Notes: generated from the letters alone by a model not told the origin. A stretch of DNA of 40,095 bases from Patescibacteria group bacterium (GCA_022705575.1 JAKJED010000005.1:1-40095); one strand, 5' to 3'; counted from the stretch's first letter, positions 7,280-15,003 are shown. Numbers and translations are program-made.

Positions 7280-8876
7280 GACTATGGAAAATTATATTAT
7301 CAATTTAATACTGAAACAGAAAATTATTTCCGAAAAAAAACTTGATGTCATCAAACGCCAAGCGTCTTGTAAATACAAATCGCCTATTCCTACAAACATT
7401 AAACTACTTACATCATATCACAAATTGATTAGTTCCAACAAATTAAAACCGTCGATTGTTTTAGAAAATATTTTAAAAACCAGAAAAATCCGAACATTGT
7501 CCGGAATCGCCGCAATAACTGTAATTACCAAACCCTACCCCTGCCCCGGAGAATGTCTATATTGTCCGCAAGAAAAAGATATGCCTAAAAGCTATCTTGC
7601 CAACGAGCCAGCTTGTATGCGCGCTGTTTTAACTAAGTTTGACCCATACAAACAAACCAAGGCAAGATTAGATTCTTTGACAATGACCGGGCATAAAACA
7701 GATAAAATTGAACTCATTGTTTTGGGCGGAACATGGTCTTATTATGATAAAAAATATCAAGAATGGTTTATCAAGCGTTGTTTTCAGGCATGCAACACAA
7801 AGTCCAAAATCCAAGGTCCAAAATCCAAACAAACATTAAAACAAGCACAGAAAATTAATGAAAAAGCAAAACACAGAATTATCGGATTAACATTAGAAAC
7901 ACGACCTGATTATATAAACGAAAAAGAAATAAAAAGAATGCGCTGGCTTGGGGCAACAAGAGTAGAGCTGGGGGTTCAATCGATTTATGACAATATTTTA
8001 AAATATAATAACCGTGGACATAATGTTCAAAAAATAATAAACGCAACCAAGCTTCTTAAAAACGCAGGAATCAAAATCACTTATCATATTATGCTGGGAT
8101 TGCCCGGTTCAAATTTTCGAAAAGACATAAAAATGTTCAAAGAACTATTTTCTAACTCTAACTTCCAACCCGATCAGCTTAAAATATATCCTTGCGTTGT
8201 CTTGAAAACTGCTCCTTTATATAAATTATGGAAAAATAAAAAATATAAACCATATACCGATGCTGAATTATTGAAACTTCTAACCGCGATTAAAAAAATT
8301 ATTCCATCATATGTAAGAATTGTAAGAATTATTCGCGACATTCCCTCGCAAAGCATTATCGCTGGAAATAAAATGTCTAATTTACGACAAATATTAAAAC
8401 AACAAAATGTAAAATGCAATTGCATACGTTGCAGGGAAATCAAAAATCAAAAGTCAAAAATCAAAAGTCAAAAATTATTACGACACGACTATAACGCATC
8501 GGATGGCAATGAAATATTTTTATCTTTTGAAGATACAAAAAACAACAAATTGTTGGCATTTTTAAGATTACGAATCACCAATGAATGGACTTTACCAATT
8601 TTGAAAAATTACGCTATTGTCCGCGAACTTCATGTTTATGGACAAATCGCTTCGTTGAATCAAAAGTTAAAAACCAAAAATCAAAAGTTAATTCAACATA
8701 CCGGGATAGGAAAACAATTAATGATGGAAACAGAAAAAATAGTTAAAAACGAATTTAAAAAAACTTGTTCCGAGCAATGTCGAGGAATCGCGGTCATTGC
8801 CGGTATCGGCGTCCGCGAATATTACCGCAAACTCGGTTACAAATTAAAAGATGAATATATGATTAAAAAATTATAA
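7278..8876 (+). CDS. elp3: Elp3-like tRNA uridine-34 acetyltransferase (radical SAM plus GNAT)
   Basis: The start is the ATG at 7278 or the next at 7284; a TTG at 7227 would lie inside the opposite gene. The radical-SAM half has an Fe-S motif CPGECLYC (Cys89, Cys93, Cys96), then the Elp3 signatures NEPACMRA and LGVQSIYDNIL...NRGH. The C-terminal half is a GNAT acetyltransferase with ELHVYGQ, QHTGIGKQLM and GVREYYRKLGY, as in eukaryotic, archaeal and rare bacterial Elp3. The family adds a carboxymethyl group to wobble U34 using acetyl-CoA and SAM. Total length (532) matches the family. Three Lys/Gln-rich stretches (nucleotides about 7795-7845, 8438-8480, 8658-8695) look like inserted mini-repeats. 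The head-to-head Trm9-like gene suggests a further methylation to mcm5U. Confidence 0.93.
   Translation: MTMENYIINLILKQKIISEKKLDVIKRQASCKYKSPIPTNIKLLTSYHKLISSNKLKPSIVLENILKTRKIRTLSGIAAITVITKPYPCPGECLYCPQEKDMPKSYLANEPACMRAVLTKFDPYKQTKARLDSLTMTGHKTDKIELIVLGGTWSYYDKKYQEWFIKRCFQACNTKSKIQGPKSKQTLKQAQKINEKAKHRIIGLTLETRPDYINEKEIKRMRWLGATRVELGVQSIYDNILKYNNRGHNVQKIINATKLLKNAGIKITYHIMLGLPGSNFRKDIKMFKELFSNSNFQPDQLKIYPCVVLKTAPLYKLWKNKKYKPYTDAELLKLLTAIKKIIPSYVRIVRIIRDIPSQSIIAGNKMSNLRQILKQQNVKCNCIRCREIKNQKSKIKSQKLLRHDYNASDGNEIFLSFEDTKNNKLLAFLRLRITNEWTLPILKNYAIVRELHVYGQIASLNQKLKTKNQKLIQHTGIGKQLMMETEKIVKNEFKKTCSEQCRGIAVIAGIGVREYYRKLGYKLKDEYMIKKL
7291..7296 (-). promoter_or_regulatory. Candidate -10 element for the Trm9-like gene, inside elp3
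   Basis: A consensus TATAAT lies on the minus strand at 7296-7291, placing the likely start point a few bases before the methyltransferase ATG at 7279. It sits within the first codons of elp3. No clear -35 was found. Confidence 0.35.
8438..8480. repeat. In-frame tandem mini-repeat inside elp3
   Basis: The 14-mer AAAAATCAAAAGTC is repeated in tandem within the coding frame, giving NQKSKIKSQK. It falls between the radical-SAM and GNAT domains. Related words occur at about 7798-7830 and 8658-8695 in the same gene and at about 28073-28100 in ruvC. Confidence 0.7.
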
Positions 8877-8903
8877 TATTGAATAATTCTCTGAACTAAA
8901 ATA

Positions 8904-8936
8904 AATACCCCTCATGTATACGAGAGGTATTTTTTA
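8904..8936 (+). terminator. Rho-independent terminator after elp3
   Basis: The stem AATACCCCTC/GAGAGGTATT (8904-8913 and 8922-8931, one mismatch) has an 8-base loop and is followed by TTTTTATT. A T-rich stretch on the other side could also let it serve the convergent nuclease gene. Confidence 0.75.
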
Positions 8937-8952
8937 TTAAAAAATAATTTGT

Positions 8953-9624
8953 TTAATCTCCATTATTCCTCCCCCAAATACAATACTCACATTCAGTATG
9001 TTGGGGTGGAATTGGTTCGGTTAAAAGTTTTATTGCGTCTCTTAATGTTTTCTTGGCTCGATTTGGGTCAATTTTTAATTTAATTGGTTTGACATTAAAA
9101 ACAACTGTTCCATTTTCTTCAACATATTCTGGATAATAATAAACCAAATAACCAAATTCCCCTACAGGATATCCGTTTTCTTGTAACAATAATGAATAAC
9201 AATCCAGTTGATTACCATAATATTTCTCTGAATCGCCGTCTTTCGGCGCTGATCCTCTAGTTTTATAGTCTAAAGGCGCAAATTTATCATTTATTTGCAA
9301 ACAATCATCAAGCGCGCCAAAAAGAGTTACACCCAAATTTTCATCAGTATATTCCAAACCAGTTCTCCAATTGCGCCATTTATCTAAAAGTTTATGGTCG
9401 TAAAATAAATTCCCTTCAATTTTTCCTTGAAGTTCCGGAGGCAACTCATTTTTTTCGCGATATTTATCAAAATAATCCTTAATCACCAAATCCATTCCGC
9501 CGGGCAAAGACGGAAATATCCCTCGTGGCCGATGAATATTTTCATTCATTTGCAACCAAAAACATCTTGAACATTCAAAAAACAAATTTAAACTTGAAGG
9601 CGATAAACGAATTATTTTTTTCAT
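8953..9624 (-). CDS. PD-(D/E)XK nuclease, Cas4/AddB-like with four cysteines
   Basis: The 223-residue protein carries the nuclease core: an acidic GALDD (Asp106/107), PLDYKT (Asp119, Lys121) and a downstream NQLDCYSLLL giving the QxxxY motif (Gln139, Tyr143). It starts with SPSSLNLFFECSRCFWL (Cys18, Cys21) and ends with CEYC (Cys212, Cys215). Cysteines at both ends, bracketing the nuclease core, are the hallmark of Fe-S-stapled Cas4/AddB-type exonucleases. No cas genes, CRISPR array or AddA helicase are in the window, so a repair role is more likely than CRISPR adaptation (inference). It lies one base after the preceding membrane-protein gene, so both are probably in one operon. Confidence 0.8.
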   Translation of the reverse strand: MKKIIRLSPSSLNLFFECSRCFWLQMNENIHRPRGIFPSLPGGMDLVIKDYFDKYREKNELPPELQGKIEGNLFYDHKLLDKWRNWRTGLEYTDENLGVTLFGALDDCLQINDKFAPLDYKTRGSAPKDGDSEKYYGNQLDCYSLLLQENGYPVGEFGYLVYYYPEYVEENGTVVFNVKPIKLKIDPNRAKKTLRDAIKLLTEPIPPQHTECEYCIWGRNNGD

Positions 9625-9625
9625 T

Positions 9626-9994
9626 TTATTTTGAGAAAAAATTTAAAGCATCAATAATTACATCTAAATAATTGTCTGTATTTTCTTTTTTATTTCCGCT
9701 AAAAACAACACTTTCCCATTCAGCCAATAATACGCCGTTTTCCAACAACCTAACATCGTCTTCCAACTCTTTTAAACTTTTTTCTTCTCTAATTGATTTT
9801 ATTGATTTGGCTAAAAGCGCCGAATAATAGTTTAATTTTTCTATTTTAGCTTGTTCTTTTGCGCAAATATCTTTATTGGCATTCGATTTAACCCCAAAAT
9901 AAACAGCTAATCCGGCGCTGATTACAATTAAAACGACCAAAATAATAATCAACGTTTTGATGTTTAAAAACATCTGTTTCATTTTCTCAAACAT
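9626..9994 (-). CDS. Single-pass membrane protein, unknown function
   Basis: The 122-residue protein has a short basic N-terminus, one strong membrane helix (about residues 13-34) and an outside domain of about 85 residues. That domain is predicted helical by its heptad-like Leu/Ile and Glu/Lys pattern. I do not recognise the family. It is tightly packed: 3 bases after the gene before it and 1 base before the nuclease gene, which supports it being a real operon member. Confidence 0.6.
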   Translation of the reverse strand: MFEKMKQMFLNIKTLIIILVVLIVISAGLAVYFGVKSNANKDICAKEQAKIEKLNYYSALLAKSIKSIREEKSLKELEDDVRLLENGVLLAEWESVVFSGNKKENTDNYLDVIIDALNFFSK

Positions 9995-9997
9995 ATT

Positions 9998-10348
9998 TTA
10001 TTTGATTTTACTTAATTCTTCCCAAATATCTTCCGGAACAGGAATCGGTCCGCGTATCGGACTTTTTCCCGGATATTTCCATGCAGTAATAATACGAATT
10101 TTTTTAGGATTTAGAGATTTGGGTTTAGGATTTATTGTTTGATACATTGCCCAAAACTCATAAGAATGTTTCGAACTATTCGGTTGCATTACGGCAATTG
10201 TTTTCGGAGCAACCCCGTGTTCAATTCTTTGGGGATTGTTAATTATTCTTTTTACCCTGCTTTCTGATAAATTGTATTGTTTCATCTTCGAAACAACATG
10301 CATTGTCCATTCAAAATGTTTTGTATTCCGAGGTTGCTGTGTCGTCAT
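9998..10348 (-). CDS. Small protein with a DUF4258-like pattern, function unknown
   Basis: The 116-residue protein has H-x-x-x-x-M---NLSESRVKRIINNPQRIE, followed by a strand-rich part ending in RIITAWKYPG. This resembles DUF4258 and RelE/ParE-type small folds, but the match is weak and no toxin partner is evident. A short stretch (NPKPKSLNPKK, residues about 77-87) looks like an inserted mini-repeat. The ATG overlaps the stop of the SIMPL gene (TAATG at 10346-10350), indicating translational coupling. Confidence 0.5.
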   Translation of the reverse strand: MTTQQPRNTKHFEWTMHVVSKMKQYNLSESRVKRIINNPQRIEHGVAPKTIAVMQPNSSKHSYEFWAMYQTINPKPKSLNPKKIRIITAWKYPGKSPIRGPIPVPEDIWEELSKIK

Positions 10349-11115
10349 TACTTAACTTCGTAACTCAATGTCACATTAACCACAATTTCGCTTTCTCCAA
10401 CTTGCACGTTGGGAGAACCAGACGATCCACCCATGCCGTATTTCTGGTAATATTCGTCGTACATCGGTACTCTTTCGCCGGGAACGTTTTCATAAAAATT
10501 GGTTAATTTCCCTAATTTTATACCCAATTCATCGGCTAATTTTTGCGCTTTTTGTTTGGCATTGTTAATGGCAATTTCTCTTGCTTGTTCTTTTAGTTGT
10601 TCGTCGTTTTCAACGCCAAAATAAAAGGAGTTAATCTGATTAATGCCAATATCAACAACTTTTTTCATTACTTCGCCAATTTTATCTAATTGTCGCACCT
10701 TTACAGTTAAAGTTTGCGTTATTTGATAACCCATAATTTGCGGAATTCTGTTGTTCTCGTATATATATTGAGGATAAAGATTATAGTTCGTTGTTTTGAT
10801 GTCTTTCTCTTCAACTCCAAATTCCTTTAAGTATTCCACCACCTTATTCATTTTCTCGCTATTTTTATTCTGCACATCAATTATTTGCGCCCCTTGAGTT
10901 ACAACCGCAAAATCGATAAATGCCACATCCGGCTTAACGGAAATTTTACCTTCGCCATTAAAAGACATTGCATTTGTCTCTGTGTTATTGTGTTTGTTTG
11001 CGCCAAAAAATGTTAATATTCCCGATATAACCATAATGATTAAAACTGCGCAAACCAGCCCTGCAAAAATCGAAAATACAATACGATGTTGTTTGATTTG
11101 AAAAAAGTCTAACAT
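10348..11115 (-). CDS. SIMPL-domain (DUF541/BP26-like) membrane-anchored protein
   Basis: The 255-residue protein has an N-terminal membrane anchor (about residues 14-35) followed by a SIMPL domain. Seen features are SFNGEGKISVKPDVAFIDFAV near the start, a middle YNLYPQYIYENNRIPQIMGYQ region, and INNAKQKAQKLADELG near residue 180. The family is periplasmic or extracellular and forms oligomers; its exact role is unclear, with oxidative-stress links in some species. It opens a four-gene minus-strand run ending in the nuclease gene. Confidence 0.85.
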   Translation of the reverse strand: MLDFFQIKQHRIVFSIFAGLVCAVLIIMVISGILTFFGANKHNNTETNAMSFNGEGKISVKPDVAFIDFAVVTQGAQIIDVQNKNSEKMNKVVEYLKEFGVEEKDIKTTNYNLYPQYIYENNRIPQIMGYQITQTLTVKVRQLDKIGEVMKKVVDIGINQINSFYFGVENDEQLKEQAREIAINNAKQKAQKLADELGIKLGKLTNFYENVPGERVPMYDEYYQKYGMGGSSGSPNVQVGESEIVVNVTLSYEVK

Positions 11116-11149
11116 AATATAATATTAATTACTAATTATTAATTATTAA

Positions 11150-11920
11150 TTACTGATTATTAATTATTACTTTATTAAGTATATCACCTTGTTCGATGTT
11201 TTGCACTATATCCATGCCACTTATAACTTGACCGAAAGCAGTGTGTCTTCCGTTCAAATGCGGCTGATTCGCGGTTGTAACAATAAAAAACTGACTTCCG
11301 TTTGTATTCGGCCCCGAATTGGCCATAGAAATCGTACCAATTTTATGTGGAATAGATTTTAACATAAAATTAAAAGTATAACCATAGTTTTGCAAAGCAG
11401 TAATCACTTCTTCGGACAAGTTCAGCGATCGAGGGTTAATTTCATCTTTAAAAGTATAACCGGGTCCGCCAGTTCCATCATTATCCGGATCATCGTCTTT
11501 AGAAAGCGGGTCTCCCGTTTGAATCATAAAACCGTCAATAACCCTATGAAATTTAACGCCATCATAAAATCCTTCGTTTGAAAGTTTTATAAAATTATCA
11601 ACAGTATTCGGAGCTACCTTTCGATTCAACTCTAATTCAATGTTGCCTTTATTTGTATCAATAATCACATTAATCATATTTTTGCTTTTAAATAAAAATT
11701 TATTTCCCAAAATTGCCACAATTATAACAATCACCACTGAAATAATAATCATTATTATTTTTTTCTTTTTTCTTTTGTTCGACACTTGATTAAACTGATC
11801 TTGAATTTTTTTATTTTCTTTGATTTTTTGTATTTTCCCCATATTTTTGATTCTGAAATCCAATTTATATTTGAATTGATTTGTCTCGGTTATTTTTTTT
11901 ATCTTTTTTGTCTTTGGCAA
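11150..11920 (-). CDS. Cyclophilin-type peptidyl-prolyl isomerase, membrane-anchored
   Basis: Residues 1-60 are very basic and lead into one membrane helix ([18 protein letters not shown]). The remaining domain is cyclophilin: [15 protein letters not shown], a Gly-rich [26 protein letters not shown] and [11 protein letters not shown], covering the catalytic Arg (FHR) and Gln/Phe (QFF) positions. It would catalyse proline isomerisation in exported proteins. The start is uncertain: the ATG at 11920 gives a long basic leader, and Met27 is an alternative. An insertion near residues 175-195 ([22 protein letters not shown]) enlarges one loop. Confidence 0.88.
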   Translation of the reverse strand: MPKTKKIKKITETNQFKYKLDFRIKNMGKIQKIKENKKIQDQFNQVSNKRKKKKIIMIIISVVIVIIVAILGNKFLFKSKNMINVIIDTNKGNIELELNRKVAPNTVDNFIKLSNEGFYDGVKFHRVIDGFMIQTGDPLSKDDDPDNDGTGGPGYTFKDEINPRSLNLSEEVITALQNYGYTFNFMLKSIPHKIGTISMANSGPNTNGSQFFIVTTANQPHLNGRHTAFGQVISGMDIVQNIEQGDILNKVIINNQ

Positions 11921-12006
11921 AATTTGTATTTTTAAATCCTGAATTTATGTTGTTTAATATTAAATTATATTTAACAGAACTCGGAGTTCGATATGTTGTT
12001 TTTCCT

Positions 12007-12174
12007 TTATTTGCTCTTTTCGACGCGTAATTTTTCATAAGAACTTATTCTTTCTAAGAATTTATCAAAGCTATTTACGCTTTTTAAAACCGTAATTAAC
12101 ATTATCGCTGCAAACATTATTACTATCGTCAAACTTATTTTTGTTTCAATCTTTAAACTAAAAACATTTCTCAT
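12007..12174 (-). CDS. 55-residue single-pass membrane protein directly after the MurE-like gene
   Basis: A 55-codon frame begins MRNVFSLKIETK, has one membrane helix (about residues 14-31) and ends in a charged tail (RISSYEKLRVEKSK). It starts 3 bases after the stop of the MurE-like gene, the spacing of a co-translated gene. Size and topology recall small division or envelope proteins such as FtsL-like peptides, but nothing in the sequence proves this. Confidence 0.5.
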   Translation of the reverse strand: MRNVFSLKIETKISLTIVIMFAAIMLITVLKSVNSFDKFLERISSYEKLRVEKSK

Positions 12175-12177
12175 AAT

Positions 12178-13386
12178 TTATAACATTATTTTTTTTAATT
12201 CCTCTCTAACCACCTCTCTGTCGTCCCAACAAAATTTATTTTTACCGATTACCATTGTTTGTTCTGTCCCCTTGCCCAATATTAACACAATATCGTCTTT
12301 CTGCGCCAATAAAAACGCTTTTTTTATCGCTTCTCTGCGGTCTTCAATTTCAAAAATTGTATCTTGTATCTTGTGTCTTGTATTTTGTATGCCAGATTTT
12401 ATTTCGGATATAATTTGACCAGGATTTTCGCTATATGAATCTTCGTTGCACAAAATGACAATATCAGAATTTTCTGAAGCAATCCTCCCCAATTCTGGCC
12501 TTTTCCATTTATCCCTCCCTCCGCCTGCGGCGCCAAAAACAGAAATGATTTTGTTGCGGGGAATTTGTTTAATTGCTTCAAATACTTTTTCAAAAGAATC
12601 CGGAGTATGCGCCAAATCAACAAATATTCTGAAATTTTGTCCCTCAACAATTTCTTCCATTCTTCCGGGGATAAATTTTACTTTTTTAAATGCTTGTTTT
12701 GCAATCTCTTCAGAAATTCCTTGCGATTTCGCAATTGTTAATGCCGCTAAAGCATTGGCATAATTAAAATCGCCAATTAAACTCATTTGTAAATCAATTT
12801 TATCATTTTTCGGACTAAATTCAAACTTATTTTTAATCGAGTATTTCAAAAACCATTCAACATTTTTATCATCAACATTATAAATCCCAAAATTATTCTT
12901 AATTTTTGCGGTTGTTTTAAATAATTTCAATTTTGCCGAACGATATTTTTCAAAACTGCCATGCGCCTCAATGTGTTCCGGCGCTAAATTTGTAAACACT
13001 GCGCCTGAAAATTTGATAAATTTGTGCCTAAATTGCTTGATTCCTTCAGAAGTTACTTCAATAATCGCATATTTACATCCATTTTTTACCATTTTTGCTA
13101 AAGCCGATTGAATAAAAAATCTTCCCGGCATAGTCATATGATACTTATTTATTATCTCTTCTTCACCGTAATTTATAGTCAAAGAAGAAACCCAACCAAC
13201 CTTGATTCCTGCTTCCTGAAATATTTTTCCGGACAAAACAACAGTTGTTGATTTTCCTTTTGTTCCGGTAATTCCAATCACAATCAGTTTTTTAGACGGA
13301 AAACCATAAATAATAGCACCCATTAGGGCTAAAAAGTAATGATATATTTTGAACGCGAATGAAGGAATGAGTTTTTTAATAGACAT
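12178..13386 (-). CDS. Mur ligase, MurE-like (UDP-MurNAc-tripeptide synthetase family), short form
   Basis: The ATP site is GITGTKGKST. Further MurE-type motifs are EVTSEGIKQFRHK, FTNLAPEHIEAHGSFEKYRSAKLKLF (with the Lys that is usually carbamylated), PGRMEE and, near the end, GKGTEQTMVIG...DDREVVREEL. The last is diagnostic for MurE rather than MurC/D/F. At 402 residues it is about 90 shorter than usual and starts with a membrane-like helix, so the standard N-terminal UDP-binding domain is missing or replaced. Where diaminopimelate-adding enzymes have DNPR, this one has ENPG, so the added amino acid is unclear. A stretch near residue 345 (QNTRHKIQDTI) looks like an inserted mini-repeat. It is next to a FemAB-like gene. 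Confidence 0.82.
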   Translation of the reverse strand: MSIKKLIPSFAFKIYHYFLALMGAIIYGFPSKKLIVIGITGTKGKSTTVVLSGKIFQEAGIKVGWVSSLTINYGEEEIINKYHMTMPGRFFIQSALAKMVKNGCKYAIIEVTSEGIKQFRHKFIKFSGAVFTNLAPEHIEAHGSFEKYRSAKLKLFKTTAKIKNNFGIYNVDDKNVEWFLKYSIKNKFEFSPKNDKIDLQMSLIGDFNYANALAALTIAKSQGISEEIAKQAFKKVKFIPGRMEEIVEGQNFRIFVDLAHTPDSFEKVFEAIKQIPRNKIISVFGAAGGGRDKWKRPELGRIASENSDIVILCNEDSYSENPGQIISEIKSGIQNTRHKIQDTIFEIEDRREAIKKAFLLAQKDDIVLILGKGTEQTMVIGKNKFCWDDREVVREELKKIML

Positions 13387-13436
13387 ATTAATTTAAAATT
13401 GATTTAAAATTCAAAATTTAAAATTCAAAATTGGGT

Positions 13437-14366
13437 TTATAAAATCTTTTTCAAGATTTTATAAACCCTGTACCAAAACGGCTTAAAAACTAAATCGTAT
13501 GCGCCGGGACAAGCAATTTCTTTGCCGCCAAAGCCACGTTTGAAGCGAGTTACGCCCGGCCACTTAGTTTCGTTAATCCCCCAAAAATCATATTCAACGC
13601 AATTTCGTCTTTTTGCCTCTTTGATTTGCTCCCACTGCAATAGATGTGGCGCCATTAAGTTTCTATATTCATAATCCGAAGCTCCATGCAAGTAAATCGC
13701 TTGATTTTCACAAAAAAACACAATATTCGCGGCAATAACCCTGCTTGTTCCAAGCTTGTCCGTCAAGGACTGGTGAATCAAGGGAAGTTCTGCAACAAAC
13801 AATTCTGTGCCAGGAATTTCTAACATTTTTTGATAATATTCTTTTGAATATGCCCTAAATCCGTCTCTTTTGCTTGTTTTTGTCATTAATTTCCAAAATT
13901 CTTCAAAGTTTTTGATTTCTGATTTTAAATTTCGAATTTTTACTCCTCGTTTTTGAGCGAGTTGTATATTGTATCTGGTTTTTTGATGCATTTGATTTAA
14001 TAATTCTTCTTCTGTTTTCGTAATGTCCAAAATTATTGTCTGTAATGGCTGAATATTATTTGATTTTCTAAATCCAAACTTTTTCAAACCGAATGAATTG
14101 TCCCGAGCTTGCCCGCCAAAGGTGAATAAATCAAAAGATCGCGGTTCTATCTTTAAAAAAATCGCATTTTCTTTTTTCGCGATTTCTTTCACTTTATTTA
14201 TAAAATTTTCGAAATTATCTATTACACTTACTCCGAACGAATACAAAAAAGATTTGTTCAGCGCAATTTTATGTTCAATTATTTTTATGCCCTGAACATC
14301 AAAAACATTTCTGCCAAGTTTTTTCTGAAATTCCGCCCATAGATTCGATTGTAAAAAACTTTTCAT
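13437..14366 (-). CDS. FemAB/FemX-like peptidyltransferase (peptidoglycan branch or aminoacyl transfer)
   Basis: The 309-residue protein starts with the family-like SNLWAEFQKKLG. It has the substrate region QMHQKTRYNIQLAQKRGVKI and the conserved C-terminal block YLHGASDYEYRNLMAPHLLQWEQ, DFWGIN and RFKRGFGG. FemX-type enzymes add amino acids from aminoacyl-tRNA to the peptidoglycan stem peptide. The neighbouring MurE-like ligase supports an envelope role. Two stretches, residues 82-91 (TFGGQARDNS) and 195-208 (LIHQSLTDKLGTSR), are encoded by related palindromic DNA words and look like inserts. Confidence 0.85.
   Translation of the reverse strand: MKSFLQSNLWAEFQKKLGRNVFDVQGIKIIEHKIALNKSFLYSFGVSVIDNFENFINKVKEIAKKENAIFLKIEPRSFDLFTFGGQARDNSFGLKKFGFRKSNNIQPLQTIILDITKTEEELLNQMHQKTRYNIQLAQKRGVKIRNLKSEIKNFEEFWKLMTKTSKRDGFRAYSKEYYQKMLEIPGTELFVAELPLIHQSLTDKLGTSRVIAANIVFFCENQAIYLHGASDYEYRNLMAPHLLQWEQIKEAKRRNCVEYDFWGINETKWPGVTRFKRGFGGKEIACPGAYDLVFKPFWYRVYKILKKIL
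13750..13782. repeat. Palindromic in-frame mini-repeat, copy 2, in the FemAB-like gene
   Basis: The word CCAAGCTTGTCCGTCAAGGA (13750-13769) contains the hairpin GTCC-gtcaa-GGAC. It matches the word at 14103-14122 at 15 of 20 positions, and both are followed by a TGAAT. It is translated as part of the protein. Confidence 0.6.
14103..14127. repeat. Palindromic in-frame mini-repeat, copy 1, in the FemAB-like gene
   Basis: The word CCGAGCTTGCCCGCCAAAGG (14103-14122) is followed by TGAAT and is related to the element at 13750. It is translated in frame as part of GGQARD. Confidence 0.55.
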
Positions 14367-14380
14367 ATTATTAAATCTGC

Positions 14381-14953
14381 TTAACGGGACTTACTTAATA
14401 ATTTTAGCGCATGCTTAATTTTATCAGCAACTTCTTCAACTTCGTGCGGAACTTTTTTCAATGCCTCTCGCGCTTCCTGTAATCTGTATCCTAAAGAAAT
14501 TAACGCATCAATTGCTTCACCATCAGAACCTCCTTTTTCATCAGAATATTCCCCGCTAACCTTAGATTTTAATTCTAAAATAATTTTCTCCGCTGTCTTC
14601 TGCCCGATTCCAGAAACCTTAGTCAGGATAGTGCTATCTTCTTTGCTTACGGCCTTTTTTAATGTTTCCACAGATGCTACACTTAATATATTCATTGCTC
14701 CTTTTGGTCCAATACCTGAAATGGAAATCAACATTTCAAAAAAATCCAAATCTTTTTTGTCTAAAAATCCGTATAAATCCATAATATCCTCACGAACATG
14801 CAAATGTGTAAACAGTTTTATTTTATTTCCAATCTCTGGTAAATTTTTGAATACATTGACCGAAATATAAATCTTGTAACCAATGCCATTAACATCGACT
14901 ACAACGCATTTATCTGTACCATATTCAATTTTCCCCTCAATAAAACTAATCAT
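14381..14953 (-). CDS. ruvA: Holliday junction branch migration protein RuvA
   Basis: The protein begins MISFIEGKIEY, matching the usual RuvA start; an ATG two codons upstream (14959) is less likely. Domain I is an OB-fold (to about residue 65), ending with HVREDIMDLYGF. Domain II has two helix-hairpin-helix motifs (LISISGIGPKGAMNIL and LTKVSGIGQKTAEKII). Domain III is the short C-terminal UBA-like part (DALISLGYRLQEAREAL) that contacts RuvB. It recognises Holliday junctions. It is not linked to ruvB here, which lies 8 kb away. Confidence 0.96.
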   Translation of the reverse strand: MISFIEGKIEYGTDKCVVVDVNGIGYKIYISVNVFKNLPEIGNKIKLFTHLHVREDIMDLYGFLDKKDLDFFEMLISISGIGPKGAMNILSVASVETLKKAVSKEDSTILTKVSGIGQKTAEKIILELKSKVSGEYSDEKGGSDGEAIDALISLGYRLQEAREALKKVPHEVEEVADKIKHALKLLSKSR

Positions 14954-14967
14954 ATACAATAAAATTT

Positions 14968-14998
14968 CTAATTATTCTAATTAACCTAATTATTCTAA
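14968..14998. repeat. 31-bp intergenic mini-repeat, copy at 14968
   Basis: It matches 6610-6640 at 30 of 31 positions. It lies in the ruvA leader, just before the 120-bp element. Confidence 0.7.
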
Positions 14999-15003
14999 AT
15001 TGT

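Noticed and set aside
8438-8480. CRISPR-like array in elp3
   Set aside because: The units are 14-base tandem repeats without spacers and are translated in frame.
9998-10348. Toxin of a toxin-antitoxin pair
   Set aside because: The resemblance to RelE/DUF4258 is weak and there is no small antitoxin gene beside it; neighbours are envelope proteins.
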